From Eucommia ulmoides (lineage: Eukaryota > Streptophyta > Magnoliopsida > Garryales > Eucommiaceae): DNA of 64,000 nt. Position numbers and translations under genes: made by a program. Below the pieces are notes generated by a model, which saw only the letters and a list, made by a program, of their open reading frames with translations, had not been told where the DNA came from and did no database searches. Positions 36,009 through 47,349 of the stretch are shown piece by piece. Where the stretch lies: contig CM028328.1 of the NCBI GenBank assembly GCA_016647705.1, positions 42,601,429 through 42,665,428 of the forward strand, written 5' to 3'. How positions within the stretch are numbered: position 1 is the first letter of the stretch; each line of letters begins with the position of its first letter.

Positions 36009-37667
36009 CTACGGAAGTGTAGTGTCAATTTTGAACAGTTGCTCATCAGGGAACACTTCCGTAATACAGGACTCATCACCAACGTCCTCTTGCACAAGCC
36101 GTGACAAATGATCAACAACAACATTTTCGCACCCCTTCTTATCTCTGATTTCCGCATCAAACTCTTGTAATAAGAGAATCCACCAAATTAGATGTGGCTT
36201 GGCGTCTTTCTTAGTGAATAAGTACCGAATGGCGATATGATCCATATAGACGATCACTTTGGATCCTATAATGTAGGACCAGAACTTATCGCATGCAAAA
36301 ACAACCGCCAACATCTCCTTATTGGTTATAGTATAATTTTCTTGGGTATCATTCAAAGTCTTGCTTGCATAATTGATAGATCAGAAGGTCTTCTTTTTGC
36401 GTTGGCCTAAAACTGCTCCAACCACATAGTCGCTAGCATCGTACATTATTTCAAATGTCTCATTCCAATCCGAAGCGACTATTATAGAAACCGTGATCAA
36501 CTTCTCTTTCATCACATTGAAAGCTTCCAAGCAAGCTTCATCAAAATCGAATGAGGCTTCCTTCTCGAGCAAATGGCATAACGGATTCACTGTCTTTGAG
36601 AAATCCTTAATAAAACGCCGATAGAAGACGGCATGGCCCAAGATGCGTTGGAATCCCTTCACATTAATCAGAGGTGGAAGTTTCTCAATCGTTTCAATCT
36701 CAGCTCGATCCACCTCAATCCCCTTGGAAGAAATTCGATGACCTAAGACTATCCCTTCTTTAACCATAAAATGACACTTTTCTCAATTGACAACCAAGTG
36801 TTTCTCTTCACAACAGTCGAGAACAAATGCCAAGTTGTACAAGCAATGATTAAAGGACGAACCAAGGACTGAAAAGTCATCCATGAAAACCTCCATTATG
36901 TCTTCTACCATATCCAAAAAAAATGCCACCATACATCGTTGAAATGTGGCCGGTGCATTGCAAAGGCCAAACAACATACGTTTCATACCGGTATTTAAAT
37001 GTAATCTTCTCTTGGTCTTCCGACGCAATGGCTATTTGGTTGTACCCAGAATAGCCATCAAGAAAGCAGTAATAATCATAGTCGGCAAAACGATCAAGCA
37101 TTTGATCAATGAATGGAAGTGGGAAATGATCTTTTCGAGTTGACTTGTTCAATCTTCTATAGTCAATACACACTCTCCACCTAGTGATGATTCGTGTCAG
37201 AATAAGACCATTTTTCTCATTTTTCACAACCGTCATGCCGCCTTTCTTGGGCACCACTGCATCGGACTAACCCACTCGCTATCAGACATTGCATAGATAA
37301 TCCCTACATTCAAAAGCTTCAAAACCTCCTCTCGAACCACTTCTTTCATTGCCAGATTTAACCTCCGTTGATGCTCAATGGAAGGCTTAAATGAGTTCTC
37401 CATCAAGATCTTGTGCATGCATATCATTGGGCTAATTCCTTTAATGTTAGAAATTGACAACGCAAAGGTGGATCTATGTCGTTTCGGAATATTCAGCAAC
37501 TTATGTTCTTCCTCTCCCATCAAGGATGAAGAGATGATTACCGAATTGGTTAAATTCTTCCCCAAGAAGGTATACCGAAGGTGATCTGATAATTGCTTGA
37601 GAATTAATCCCCCGTGAGACGAATTTGATGGTTCAAGAGAATTAACTTCTTCATCAATCATATCCAC
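36009..37667 (-). pseudogene. Reverse transcriptase and RNase H remnant (first Athila)
   Basis: RT blocks: 'VPKKGGMTVVKNEKNGL', 'WRVCIDYRRLNKSTRKDHFP', 'LPFIDQMLDRFADY', 'YYCFLDGYSGYNQIAI', 'MEVFMDDFSVLGSSF' (the active-site Tyr-X-Asp-Asp box in its F-M-D-D form). RNase H blocks: 'DASDYVVGAVLGQRK', '[20 protein letters not shown]' and 'VVVDHLSRL'. Together these made the DNA copy from RNA in live relatives. Order and spacing follow the gypsy pattern. Broken. Confidence 0.9.
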
Positions 37668-37679
37668 ATGAATCAGATC

Positions 37680-38580
37680 CTCTACGTCTTTAGGTTAAGC
37701 TTCCATAGAAAGAACGTAGTCCACAACACCGTCTTTTGTGGTTAAGCCCTCTTCACCAAAATCTCCCATGGATAGGGAATTTGTGATTGTATGCTCCAAT
37801 AAATCCATATCCACATTTTCATGAAAGAATTCCCTCACACACGAGTCAACAACATCTACTTGGTTGCATTTAGGACATTCATCCAGAAGTTCATAGTTTT
37901 GAAAATGTTGAACTTTACCTCATCTTTGTTCACCCTTAATGTCAAATTGCCATTATGCACATCAATTGAAGCCTTTCCCATTGCAAGAAAAGGCCTCCCA
38001 AGGATGATTGGAATCTCCCGATCCTCCTCCATTTCTAACATGAAAAAGTCCACCAGAAAAATGAACTTATCCACATTTGCCAAGACATCTTTAATAATAC
38101 CTTTCGGATAGGTCAACGATCGGTCTGTCATTTGAAGGAAATTTGTAGTTGGCATTACATTACCAAGTCCCAACTTCCAGTAGACGGATGATGGCATTAG
38201 GTTGATGCTAGCACCAAGATCACATAGCGCTTTGTCAAAGTCAGATTTCCGATAGTACACGGAATCGTGAAACTCTCGGGATCCTTCAACTTTTCAAGCA
38301 ATTTCTTTTGTAGTATTGCACTACATTCCTCCGACATTTTTACTGTCTCGTATTCCTCTAACTTCTTCTTCTTCATCATTATGTCTTTCAAGAACTTTTC
38401 ATAGTTGGGCATTTGTGCCAACGCATCCACAAAAGGTATGTTGATTTGTATTTTCTTGAAGATGTCAAGAAATTTTGCGAAATGAGAATCCAACTTCTTC
38501 TTTTGGAATCTTGGCAGATAAGGTAAAGGTGTGATAAGAATCGGTGGATTGTTTAGGAATGTAATTCTCCCCAGAATCAC
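37680..38580 (-). pseudogene. Aspartic protease remnant (first Athila)
   Basis: 'ALCDLGASINLMPSSVYWKL' carries the D-L-G-A form of the catalytic motif used by Athila/Tat proteases, followed by 'LQMTDRSLTYPKGIIKDVL', 'NVDKFIFLVDFFMLEMEED' and 'IPIILGRPFLAMGKASIDV', whose I-L-G-R-P-F-L is diagnostic. The upstream part (38197-38580) holds 'INIPFVDALAQMPNYEKFLK', the conserved linker between Gag and protease. Broken. Confidence 0.9.
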
Positions 38581-38829
38581 CCTTTGATCTCCTCCATTCT
38601 CTTCAACTTTCTCTTCTTTATTCTCCTCTATTTTCTCCTCCTTCCTTTCATCAATTTTTTCATCAACTTACTCTTCAACATTCCTCTTTCAACTTCATGG
38701 TCAACACCATGATTCACTCCCGGCTCTTCATTCGTCGGCTTACTTGATTCAACTTCTTTTCCACTCCTTAAGGTTATTGCCTTGCATTCCATTGGGTTAA
38801 CTTCCGTATTACTTAGAAACTTCCCCTTG

Positions 38830-39962
38830 GTTTGCTCTTAGATCGCATTTACAAGTTGCTCAATTTGAGTTTCCGATGATTTCACAGTGGCATTTGTGTT
38901 GGTACATGTGGTCTCAATCGAGTTAAGCCTCATCTCGTTCTTGTTAAGCCGATTATGCATCTCGCGCATAATTGTTTGAGTCTCCTTCATATATGAACCA
39001 AGAATATCTTCCAAGTTTGGCTTTTGATTTTGCATCGGAGGTTGTTGCATTTGATGGTTTTATTGCATATTTTGGTATCATTGAGCTTGTGATCCATAAC
39101 TGGGAGATGGTCGCAACGTGTTCTGAATATTCGCATATGAAAAAATTTCATGATTGCGAAGTCCCGGATGGTAGTGACTTAGAATATTGGCAGCAGACCT
39201 AAAAGTATAATCCTGATTGTTGACAAAATGACATTCTTTGAACTCACTATCCACTCCTGGTTGAGAATTGCTTGCAACATTTTCCGCTTCACGACTTGAC
39301 GAAGCATCTTTAGTAGAAAAGACGAACAATTGTTCCGAGAGTTTTGAGACTTGGGCCGATAACGTAGCAAGATGATCGGTCTCATGAATTGAAGTTATCT
39401 TTCGTCCCATGTTTCTCTCGTTTTTCCATAGGTAGTTATTAGCCGCCATTTCTTCCAACAGTGCATTTGATTCAGCAGGTGTTTTTGACAACAATGGTCC
39501 TCTTGAGGCAGCATCAACTATGGTTCTTGTTTCTCCATCCAACCCATTGTAGAAGAGTTGGTTTTAAAATCAATCCTGGTACCTATGTTGGGGTCACTTA
39601 CACAACAAATCTTTGAACTTCTCCCATGCTTCAAATAATGACTCGAAATCTCTTTGGCGAAATTGTGCAATTTTATCTCTTAGCTGCGACGTCTTTGAAG
39701 GCGGGAAGAACTTGGTAAGGAACCTTAGGGCAAGGTCCTTCCAAATGTTGATACTTCCTGGTTGAACCAATTGGAACCAACCCATTGCTTTGTCACGAAG
39801 CGAGAACAGAAATAACCTCAACCGAATCACGTCCTCTACAACTCTGTTGATTTTAACTGTATCACATATTTCCAGAAATATAGCCAAATGAATATTGGGG
39901 TACTCGTGGAGATTCCTTCCATACTGGTTTTGTTGCACCATATTTATCAAGGCATGTTTCAA
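38830..39962 (-). pseudogene. gag remnant (first Athila)
   Basis: Core retrotrans_gag domain at 39594-39962: 'NPNIHLAIFLEICDTVKI'-like opening, 'VIRLRLFLFSLRDKAMGWF', 'WKDLALRFLTKFFPPSKTSQ' and 'FESLFEAWEKFKDLL'. The rest (38838-39542) is a Gln/Asn/Ser-rich C-terminal half with 'LLEEMAANNYLWKNER' and a possible coiled coil near 38838-39050 ('LNKNEMRLNSIETTC'). It would form the particle shell. Broken. Confidence 0.88.
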
Positions 39963-40394
39963 CTCAAAATTGTTGGCTTGAATCGGTTGCCTCCGAATTC
40001 TCGAGTAGTTGTCGAATATAACGGGTCAATGGTAATCCCTAAGGACCCGTTGTGGAACTTCTGGATTTGGAGGCTACTGCGGTAGTGCCTGTGGTACTGG
40101 CAGTTGTTGAGGCATATTTGGCATATAGTCGTCTCCACCGTCGGCCATAGTTTGAGCTTAGTTTTTTCTCTCTCTTCTTATCCTTCTCAAGGTACGCTCG
40201 ATCTTAGGATCAAGAGTCAAGAATTCCAAGCTTCAACTACATTGCATGCACTGCTCGATCACAACAAATGAAACAAATTAAAAAATGATTTGAAAGAAAA
40301 TAAAACAAGAGAATTTTCAGGATTAATATCCAACCACTTAGTCACAATATCAACCAAATCTTTACACCGGTCCTCGACAACTGCCCCAAATACT
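39963..40394 (-). other. Leader and PBS of the first Athila element
   Basis: Between gag and the 5' LTR. Next to the LTR the minus strand reads TTTGGGGCAGTTGTCGAGG (40367-40390), a decayed match to the TGGCGCCGTTGCCGGGGA tRNA-Asp type primer site of Athila. The rest is untranslated leader. Confidence 0.65.
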
Positions 40395-41803
40395 TGAACG
40401 CGACTTTTTCACGCCTTAATTTAAATTGCAAGTGCACGAGGTCAAGTTTAAGTAAAGTGGATCTTACGATCTTATATCGTCCTCTGGGAAACGTGTTTGA
40501 ATTTAATTATTTAATTGAATACCACAATTGGCATAATCTTATGTTATCTAGACAGTTCAAGAATTGTTTTGAGTTTGATTAATTAAAAACTAAATTAAAC
40601 TAACAACTATTTGGTTAATTCTAATTAAATGGATTACCAAGGGTTTGATTTCATTCACTTAATACATGTTTGACTTTATTTAGTTAACAATAACGGTGTT
40701 TATCCTATCCTACAATCTAGGTATCGTAAACTCGCTTACTACCTCTCCCGAGTGTAAAGTGACCAAATATATGACTTCGCGTCAATGCCAAAGTCCCCCT
40801 AAACATCTACACGACCCTTTGTCAAATGAGTCTTGACCCAACCTCATGGATTGCACATTTTTTAACGCCCTTCCGGGTTATTAAATCGTCGTGATGTGTT
40901 TAACCCTAGTCCAAATCTGAGGTTGCCTCTCCTGAGTGCCCAACCCTGTATTCTCAAAACCAACCCTAATATCATAAGAAACATGTCAAGATTATAGTAA
41001 AATGGTAAACACCATCGGATTTAGACAAACAACCGTTAAAGAAACATATATTCAATCAAACGTTTATTTACATGAATTACATCAATCCCTAGATAATTTT
41101 TATCTAGCCTACCATGATCATAGCCATGGAAATATTAAAATAAGAAGGATTCATCATCATTCACAATAAAACGTTAAGTTGTAAAGATAGAAACAAACAA
41201 AGAAAGATCAAATCTTAGAGTGGAGTGGTCCATTGTCGCCAAAGATCGATCCGAAAATGTTTCCTCTTTTCCAAAATGTGAATCTCCTCTTCAAAGCTCT
41301 CCAAAATATGGTTTTGATCAAGTGTCTAACGTTTTGGGCAAGTGGGAGAACAAGTGGTTTATATATATGCTCAAAATATCTAAAAATCAGTGGAGAGTGA
41401 CTACTACAGCGGTGGGTATGTCGGTTAATTTCACTGCTGTAGTGGTGGGATCACCGCTGCAGCGGTGAGTATTCTGCTCAACTCTCTGCACTTTCACCGT
41501 TGCAGTGGTGGACCTTATGCACTCCCAGTACTTTCACTATTGTAGCAGTGAACCTTATACACTCTCAATACTTTCACCGTTGTAGCGATGGACTGACTGC
41601 TACAGCGGTGAGTTCATTGCATTGAATCTTGATCTTTTGCATCGTTTTTCACCCATTTTCCCACCATTTTGCTTAATTATCAAACGTTTATGTCCCTATA
41701 CCTGATTTACATCAAAGAAAACAAAAACGCAATAAAATGTTACTAAAATACTTGAAAACTATCAAATTCGGCTTAGAAGTAGATAGGTATTTTCAACCTA
41801 TCA
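40395..41803 (-). repeat. 5' LTR of the first Athila element
   Basis: Starts TGAACGCGACTTTTTCAC and ends TTTTCAACCTATCA. Positions 41400-41615 hold seven or so copies of the ACCGCTGCAGCGGT-type palindrome, more than the partner LTR, so repeat number differs between the pair. Confidence 0.92.
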
Positions 41804-41808
41804 TGCTT

Positions 41809-42950
41809 ATATTAAGTAGTGATCATATGTTTGAAAAACATGTTACGTGATTTGAAAAATGAATTAAGTATTTGATCTCCCACTAATTAGTGTTAATAAC
41901 GTATTGCATATGCATTTTAGTAAGATTATTTGTATAATGTGCTATCGTTCATGTTATATACTTTTATACAAATAAGTTGAATTGAGCGGATTTTTTATGC
42001 ATCTTGATTTATTAAAATGCATGATATTGAATATTAAGGAGAATTAAATGATTTATTTGATTTGGACTATTCATGACCTTGATTATATGCTTACATGGAA
42101 TTTTATTGTTAGCTAATACCGATTTATTAATTAAACCTGAGTTATCTTTTGTATCAAATATTTGATAAAATTAGTTTTTAGTATGATCTTATTTGACTGG
42201 CATATTGTATGAAATTAAGCAAATCATGGTAGGTATCCTTTTATGAAATTGTGTTAATCTACTTATGATACCATATATATGATCGTCTGAATATAGATGA
42301 CATTTCAATATATTGCATGTGGATATATTTATAGGCATACAACTAATATCTCTTGTTCTGTAAATGATTACTATTCTAAAAGAGAGTTGAAAATTTATGA
42401 GATAAATATGCACTTATCTATGTTTATGCATGCACTAGAGTTATGTTGATAAATTATCATTGATATATGCTTCCGGACTTAGTGCGTAGAAGATCACATG
42501 GTTCTTGATTCTATCTAAAATGAAGGTATTAATTGGTATTATGAGTAAGGCATGTTGACGTAATTGAAATTATATAATTGCATGCTATATCGAATATATG
42601 TTAATGTTTATTTAAAATCTTTGAATTGAAATGATTGACAAAGAGGGAGATTAGGGGAAACCTTTATTGAGCTTAAAACGAGTTAGTTAATATTTAGGAT
42701 TTGTTCGCCTAAGCATTGCACTGATATAGGGAGAGAACATTGTTGATATGATCATGTTGCCTTATTGAATATCTTTGATCATATTTTGTGTTTCGTTGAA
42801 TATCCAATGTGTTTTGAATTATTCTTCATGATTATGCTTTAACGAGTTAAAAAAAAAAAAAAAACGTCCTCAGATTTAGAGGGAATGTGGTTATATTCTT
42901 ATTTTGAAGAAAACATTAAAGTTAATTATCATCATAAAAAATGGGGAGAT
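41809..42950 (+). other. 3' non-coding region and polypurine tract of the gag-only SIRE-like segment
   Basis: Continues the sequence interrupted by the first Athila element and mirrors 2613-3900. It ends in the polypurine tract AAAAAATGGGGAGAT (42936-42950). No coding pattern. An A run at 42849-42864 is simple repeat. Confidence 0.7.
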
Positions 42951-43614
42951 TGTTGATCCCGAAATTTTGATGGACAATTAAGTATTGATGTTTTTGGTGG
43001 AACTAATGAGTTTATTGAGTGTTTTAGTTTAAAAAGTTCCAATCAAGATAAAATCATGAAGAAATTGTGAAGAATGCAGTAACAGATATTAAGAGATTGA
43101 AGAATTGGAGAATTTAAGTGAAAACAACTTAAATCTATTTTACTCTTAATGTATCCCGATTAGGATCACACACGACACAAAAATGATTTATATTTATGTG
43201 TGTTTATATTAGGGTCCTAAGTAAGTTCAATTATTTGCTCCAATGTGAAGTTGAAAAAAAAAATTGACCTGAGCAAGATTAATGTTTAAAATTGATTAAT
43301 AATGTCAATTTTTCTTTTTTAACTTCACATTAGAGCAAATAATTGAACTTACTTAGGACCCTAATATAAACACACATAAATATAAATAATTTTTGTGTCG
43401 TGTGTGATTCTAATAAGGATAAATTAAGAGTAAAATATATTTAAATTGTTTTCACCTAGATTCTTCAATCTCTTAATGTTTGTCTCTGCATCCTTCACAA
43501 TTTCTTCATAATTTTATCTTGATTGGAATTCTTTGAACTGAAACACTCAATAAACTTGCTAGTTCCACAAAAAATATCAACATTTAACTATCTATCAAAA
43601 TTCTAGGATCAACA
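42951..43614. repeat. Inverted pair of SIRE LTR starts (hairpin)
   Basis: The plus-strand LTR start (42951-43307) is followed at once by the minus-strand copy of the same LTR start (43308-43614). Arms of about 300 bp pair ('TTGCTCCAATGTGAAGTT' against 'AACTTCACATTAGAGCAA') around a spacer of some 50 bp, giving a large potential hairpin. Confidence 0.85.
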
Positions 43615-43619
43615 CATGT

Positions 43620-44630
43620 ATTTGCTACTACCCAACAGGATGCTCAGGCTACCCCAAATGTGGTTACAAGTATCATGTCTTTATATGATCGAGATACACA
43701 TATACTTATTGATCCAGGTTCTACTCATTCATTTTTTTCGATGACCTTCATGATGCATGTAGGAAAGTTTCCTACTTCTCTATCATATGATATTATTATC
43801 TCTACCCCTGTGGGCGAGTCAATGTTAATAGATAGTATGTACAAAAACAATCTGCTTCGCATTGGTGATAGAGAATTGTTAGTGGATCTACTACCCTTGA
43901 TATTCATGATTTTATTGTGATACTTGGTATGGATTTGCTATCCAGCTATCATGCCACAGTCGATTTTTTTTTTTAAATAGTTACTTTTCGAGTCCAAGGC
44001 GAGTCAGAGTTCGTGTTTTTAGGGGATAGAATCATTACCCCTGTGAGTTTGATTTCAGTTCTAGAGGCCAAGAAATTATTAAAGAAGAGATGCTAGGAAT
44101 GCCTCGTGCATGTGATTGACACCAATCAGATTAAGGTACGGTTGGCAAATATCCTAGTGGTCAGGGATTGTCAAGATGTGTTTCCATAAGAATTGCCAAG
44201 GTTGCTAGTGGATAAGAAAATTGAATTCACTATCAAATTACTCCTAGGTACTTCTCCTATATAAATTGTACCTTATCGCATGACACCTACCGAGCTAAAT
44301 GAACTAAATATTCAGTTGTAAGATTTGTTAGACCCTGGGTTTATCAGACCTAGTGTTTCTCCACGGGAGCTCCCGTGTTATTTGTAAGGAAGAAGGATGG
44401 CACTCTGAGGATGTGCATCGATTACCGACAATTGAATAAGGTGATGATTCATAATAAATACCTGTTGCCTAAGATTGATGGTTTATTCGATCAGTTACAG
44501 AAATCTAGAGTATTTTCAAAAATAATTCTTCAATCAGGGTATCACTGAGACAGTGATAAGTCAAAGACGGCATTTCATACGAGTTTAGACATTATGAATT
44601 TCTAATTATTCCATTTGGGTTGACGAATGA
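43620..44630 (+). pseudogene. Protease and start of reverse transcriptase (Tekay-type)
   Basis: 'TQQDAQATPNVVTSIMSLYD' then 'ILIDPGSTHSFFSM' (aspartic protease, D-P-G-S-T-H-S form typical of Tekay/Del). Downstream, RT blocks such as '[18 protein letters not shown]' and '[13 protein letters not shown]'-like text are seen at 44385-44500, and 'PFGLTN' at 44612-44627. The RT domain is then interrupted by the second Athila element at 44631. Broken. Confidence 0.85.
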
Positions 44631-46016
44631 TGTTGTTAACAAAACTGTCATTTGTCTTATGGTTAAGAATTTCTTGTTCTGTCCTGTGGTTCAAAATTTG
44701 TTGTTCTGTTTTGTTTTAATATTACTCGCAAGCATACGAATCAATTGTAGTCCAGATTAAAGGAAGTGAGGTCGATCCCACGAGGATTGGTTATAGGAAA
44801 CTTAATATATCCAATTTAATTTAATTATAATCTAATACAAGATGATGTTGATTTTGTGAAAATAGAAAATTAGATAAACAATGAAATGACCAATTTAGTT
44901 TGATTTAAGATTGAAAAATACTAAGATTTTAGAATCCACCGATATATAATTAATTAGTTCTTATTTTTGTGTTGACTCCAAATTTTTAGTGAAAGTTTTA
45001 AATCTCAAGTTGGTTTTTATTTGTATTGAAATATAATTTCTTAAGTATTATATGTATACAAATTAATGGAAAACATATAATTAAAAGATATTATTTATTT
45101 TACAATACAAATCCAATCAATTAAATAATTCATAACAATCAATAATACATGATATTAAAGATGAAATCATTTATTTAATTGAAGCAAAAATCATAAACAT
45201 TAATTACAAATTATTTGGAATCAACACAATATAACAAATTAATTAATTACCTATGGTTTCATCCTTAATTTTAGTAAAAGAAAATTAGAAACTCATATTA
45301 AAATAAACCAAAACCTTAATATTGAAGATTGACATCCTTTATAAATTTATCTCCTCCAAAAATTATATATCCCCATTGCTCCCAACCCCAATCCATATTT
45401 ATAATCAAACTAAAGACTCTTGGGGGGGGGGGGGGGGGGGGGGGGTAAAATAGACAATTATCTGAAGCAAGTGGGATGAAAAAGCTATTTTAAACAGCTG
45501 TCAAAACTTTAAGGGGGTAGAAATGTAAAAGGAACAAAAGGATAGGGGTGGTTGTTGTCACATTGCTTTTAAAAATTCAGAAGCCACGATTTCGGCTAGG
45601 CTCTTCTCACTGTAGTGGCTGACTTGTGGCTTGGCGGCTCCTGCAGTATCCATCTTCTGTCGGATTTTGTTCGGCTCGTTATAACTTGCTCGTTTTTTAT
45701 CCAATTCACTCCAAATCAACGTCATTTTGTTCGTTTTTCAAAAATCTACAAAACCATATAAAATAAATCAAATTTTTATATATTTAAGAGATCGATCAAT
45801 TCATTTTGGTTTATTTGGTTTTACTTGGTTTATGTCCGGCTTTCCGTAGTTTATTCGTTTTAACTTCGATTTGCCCAATCTTAACACCGTTTTGACCCAT
45901 TTTCATAAGCAAGCATAGATAATTAAAATAAATCTATTTATAATTATTTATACTATTTGAATGATTAACAAATATAACTTTAAAAGTATAAAATCGCACA
46001 AAATGAGGTGCGATCA
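44631..46016 (-). repeat. 3' LTR of the second Athila element
   Basis: Text runs from TGTTGTTAACAAAACTG to GAGGTGCGATCA (1386 bp). Contains 'GATCCCACGAGGATTGG', a common Athila LTR sequence, and a 24-base G run at 45422-45445. Confidence 0.8.
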
Positions 46017-46035
46017 CACCTCCAAACCTAACTTT
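46017..46035 (-). other. Polypurine tract of the second Athila element
   Basis: Minus-strand 'AGGTTTGGAGGTG' abuts the LTR start TGATCGCACC, with 'CTCGAGGACTAGCAAAAGTT' just upstream, the same conserved box as beside the first Athila element. Confidence 0.85.
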
Positions 46036-47150
46036 TGCTAGTCCTCGAGCAAAACTAATGTAATAATTCAATGAAAAAACCATTTTTGTAGGGAACACGA
46101 TTACATTTTGTGTATGGAACAAGCATTTAAACCCCTAGGTTACCCCTAGTGGATGAGTATAGTCTCGTGAGGGTTTACAGATATGTTACCCACAAACATC
46201 AAGAAAAATTCAATTTATTATTTATTTATTATTTTTTTTTCATCATTTTTTTTTTTAAAGCAATCCAGTCTAATGCTAACATAATGAGTTGAGATCATAT
46301 AAGAAATACTGAAATAATTATCGATTTCATAGCACATGATTTTTAACAATATCTATTTTTGCACCCATAATATACGTCCAACTCTTTTGTGTAATGAATT
46401 TAGTACAAGTAACTAGTCAACTAATTTTGAACAATCGAATAACGTTTTCCCTGAAATAATTTTTTTTTTAATATCAATTTTTTTTAAAAAAAAATATATA
46501 AAAATAAACATATTTCTTTGAATAAATGACTTGTGCAATGTTAACCCTACTGGGCTTTCTAAGATATCTATGTAGCGAGCGTTGGGCTAATGATCCCAAA
46601 CCAGTTGGCTCAGGGCATTAGGTGTTAAAACACCATTCAGATTTAAAAACTCAAACAACTTAGGCTTCGAAGTTAACGAGCCATTTATTGTCTTAATAAT
46701 TTGCTCCCCCCTTTTAACGAGAACACTCAAAGCTTACTGAGGCAAGAGTCCCGGTTACTTATCAGAAGTTCATCATTAAGATTTTTTTTTTTTTTATTAT
46801 TATTAATTTTTTTTATATACAGTTTTTTTTTTCTTTTTTCTTTTTTTCTTTTTTTAACTCTAGGGATAGGTTATTATCAAGGCAAAATTTAGTAAATTAG
46901 CTAATGTACTAAATTTAAAATAAAATAAAGTTAATATTTATGCAAGTGTTGATTTTATTTTATTTTTTGTTTTAAATCAGTGCTATGCTCCAAAAAATAT
47001 TAGCAAACTCAAGTTCTTATTCAACATATATGCTATCATAAGATGGTTTGATAAAATTAAGTGCAAAAAAAAAAAAAAAAATTAACTGAAGGGATACAAG
47101 CATTTACAATCATTTACCCCCCCCCCAAAGCTAAATCTCGCATTGTCCTC
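46036..47150 (-). other. Non-coding 3' region of the second Athila element
   Basis: T/A-rich with many homopolymer runs (for example 46782-46850) and no recognisable coding sequence; there is no clear counterpart of the post-integrase domain of the first copy. The plus-strand Phe-rich frame here is a low-complexity shadow. Confidence 0.6.
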
Positions 47151-47349
47151 AATGAGAAAATTACAAAATTAATTGGTAAGGAAAGATGCTACCTAGAGAC
47201 ATGATTTGTACAGTCTGAATGCTTGTTCTTGTCTGCCACAATAGTAGGTTGCCTCCCACTTAGTGCTAAGTTTAATGTCTTCAACCAAATGTTTCTATCA
47301 AGAGAATGATTAATCTTGATAAACAGGATCTTCGAGGACTATTTCCTCT

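Larger units (their letters stand above)
28869..41803 (-). mobile_element. Athila-type Ty3/gypsy element (first copy), with nested hAT MITE
   Basis: Flanked by a perfect 5-bp duplication TGCTT (28864-28868, 41804-41808). LTRs 28869-30172 and 40395-41803. Minus-strand order from the 5' LTR: degenerate tRNA-Asp-like PBS, gag, protease, RT, RNase H, integrase, a further plant-transposon-protein-like region, long non-coding part, polypurine tract, 3' LTR. That order with a post-integrase region is the Athila pattern. Coding parts are broken in several places. Over about 200 bases compared by eye the LTRs agree at about nine in ten, so it is younger than the Tekay host. Confidence 0.9.
26541..43307 (+). 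mobile_element. Second gag-only SIRE-like segment, incomplete, hosting an Athila element
   Basis: Plus-strand order: later part of gag (about 26600-28740, with a Harbinger MITE in it), non-coding 3' region (28745-28868 and 41809-42935), polypurine tract, and about 357 bp of the start of an LTR. It has the same pol-less order as 437-4690. Both ends adjoin the bases GTCA of the host LTR (26537-26540 and 43304-43307). Incomplete and broken. Confidence 0.7.
21995..43614 (-). mobile_element. SIRE-type solo LTR, itself split by two SIRE-type inserts
   Basis: Text starts TGTTGGCCCAGTGATC and ends CTAGGATCAACA. The 5-bp duplication is CGTGT (21990-21994) and CATGT (43615-43619), differing by a single CpG-type transition. 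LTR sequence is found at 21995-23807, 26267-26540 and 43308-43614, about 2.4 kb in all, with plus-strand material of the same family at 23808-26266 and 26541-43307. It lies at the Gag/protease boundary of the Tekay-type element. Confidence 0.75.

Noticed and set aside
46701-46892. Phe-rich frame resembling a membrane protein
   Set aside because: Encoded by poly-T stretches in the non-coding region of the second Athila element.
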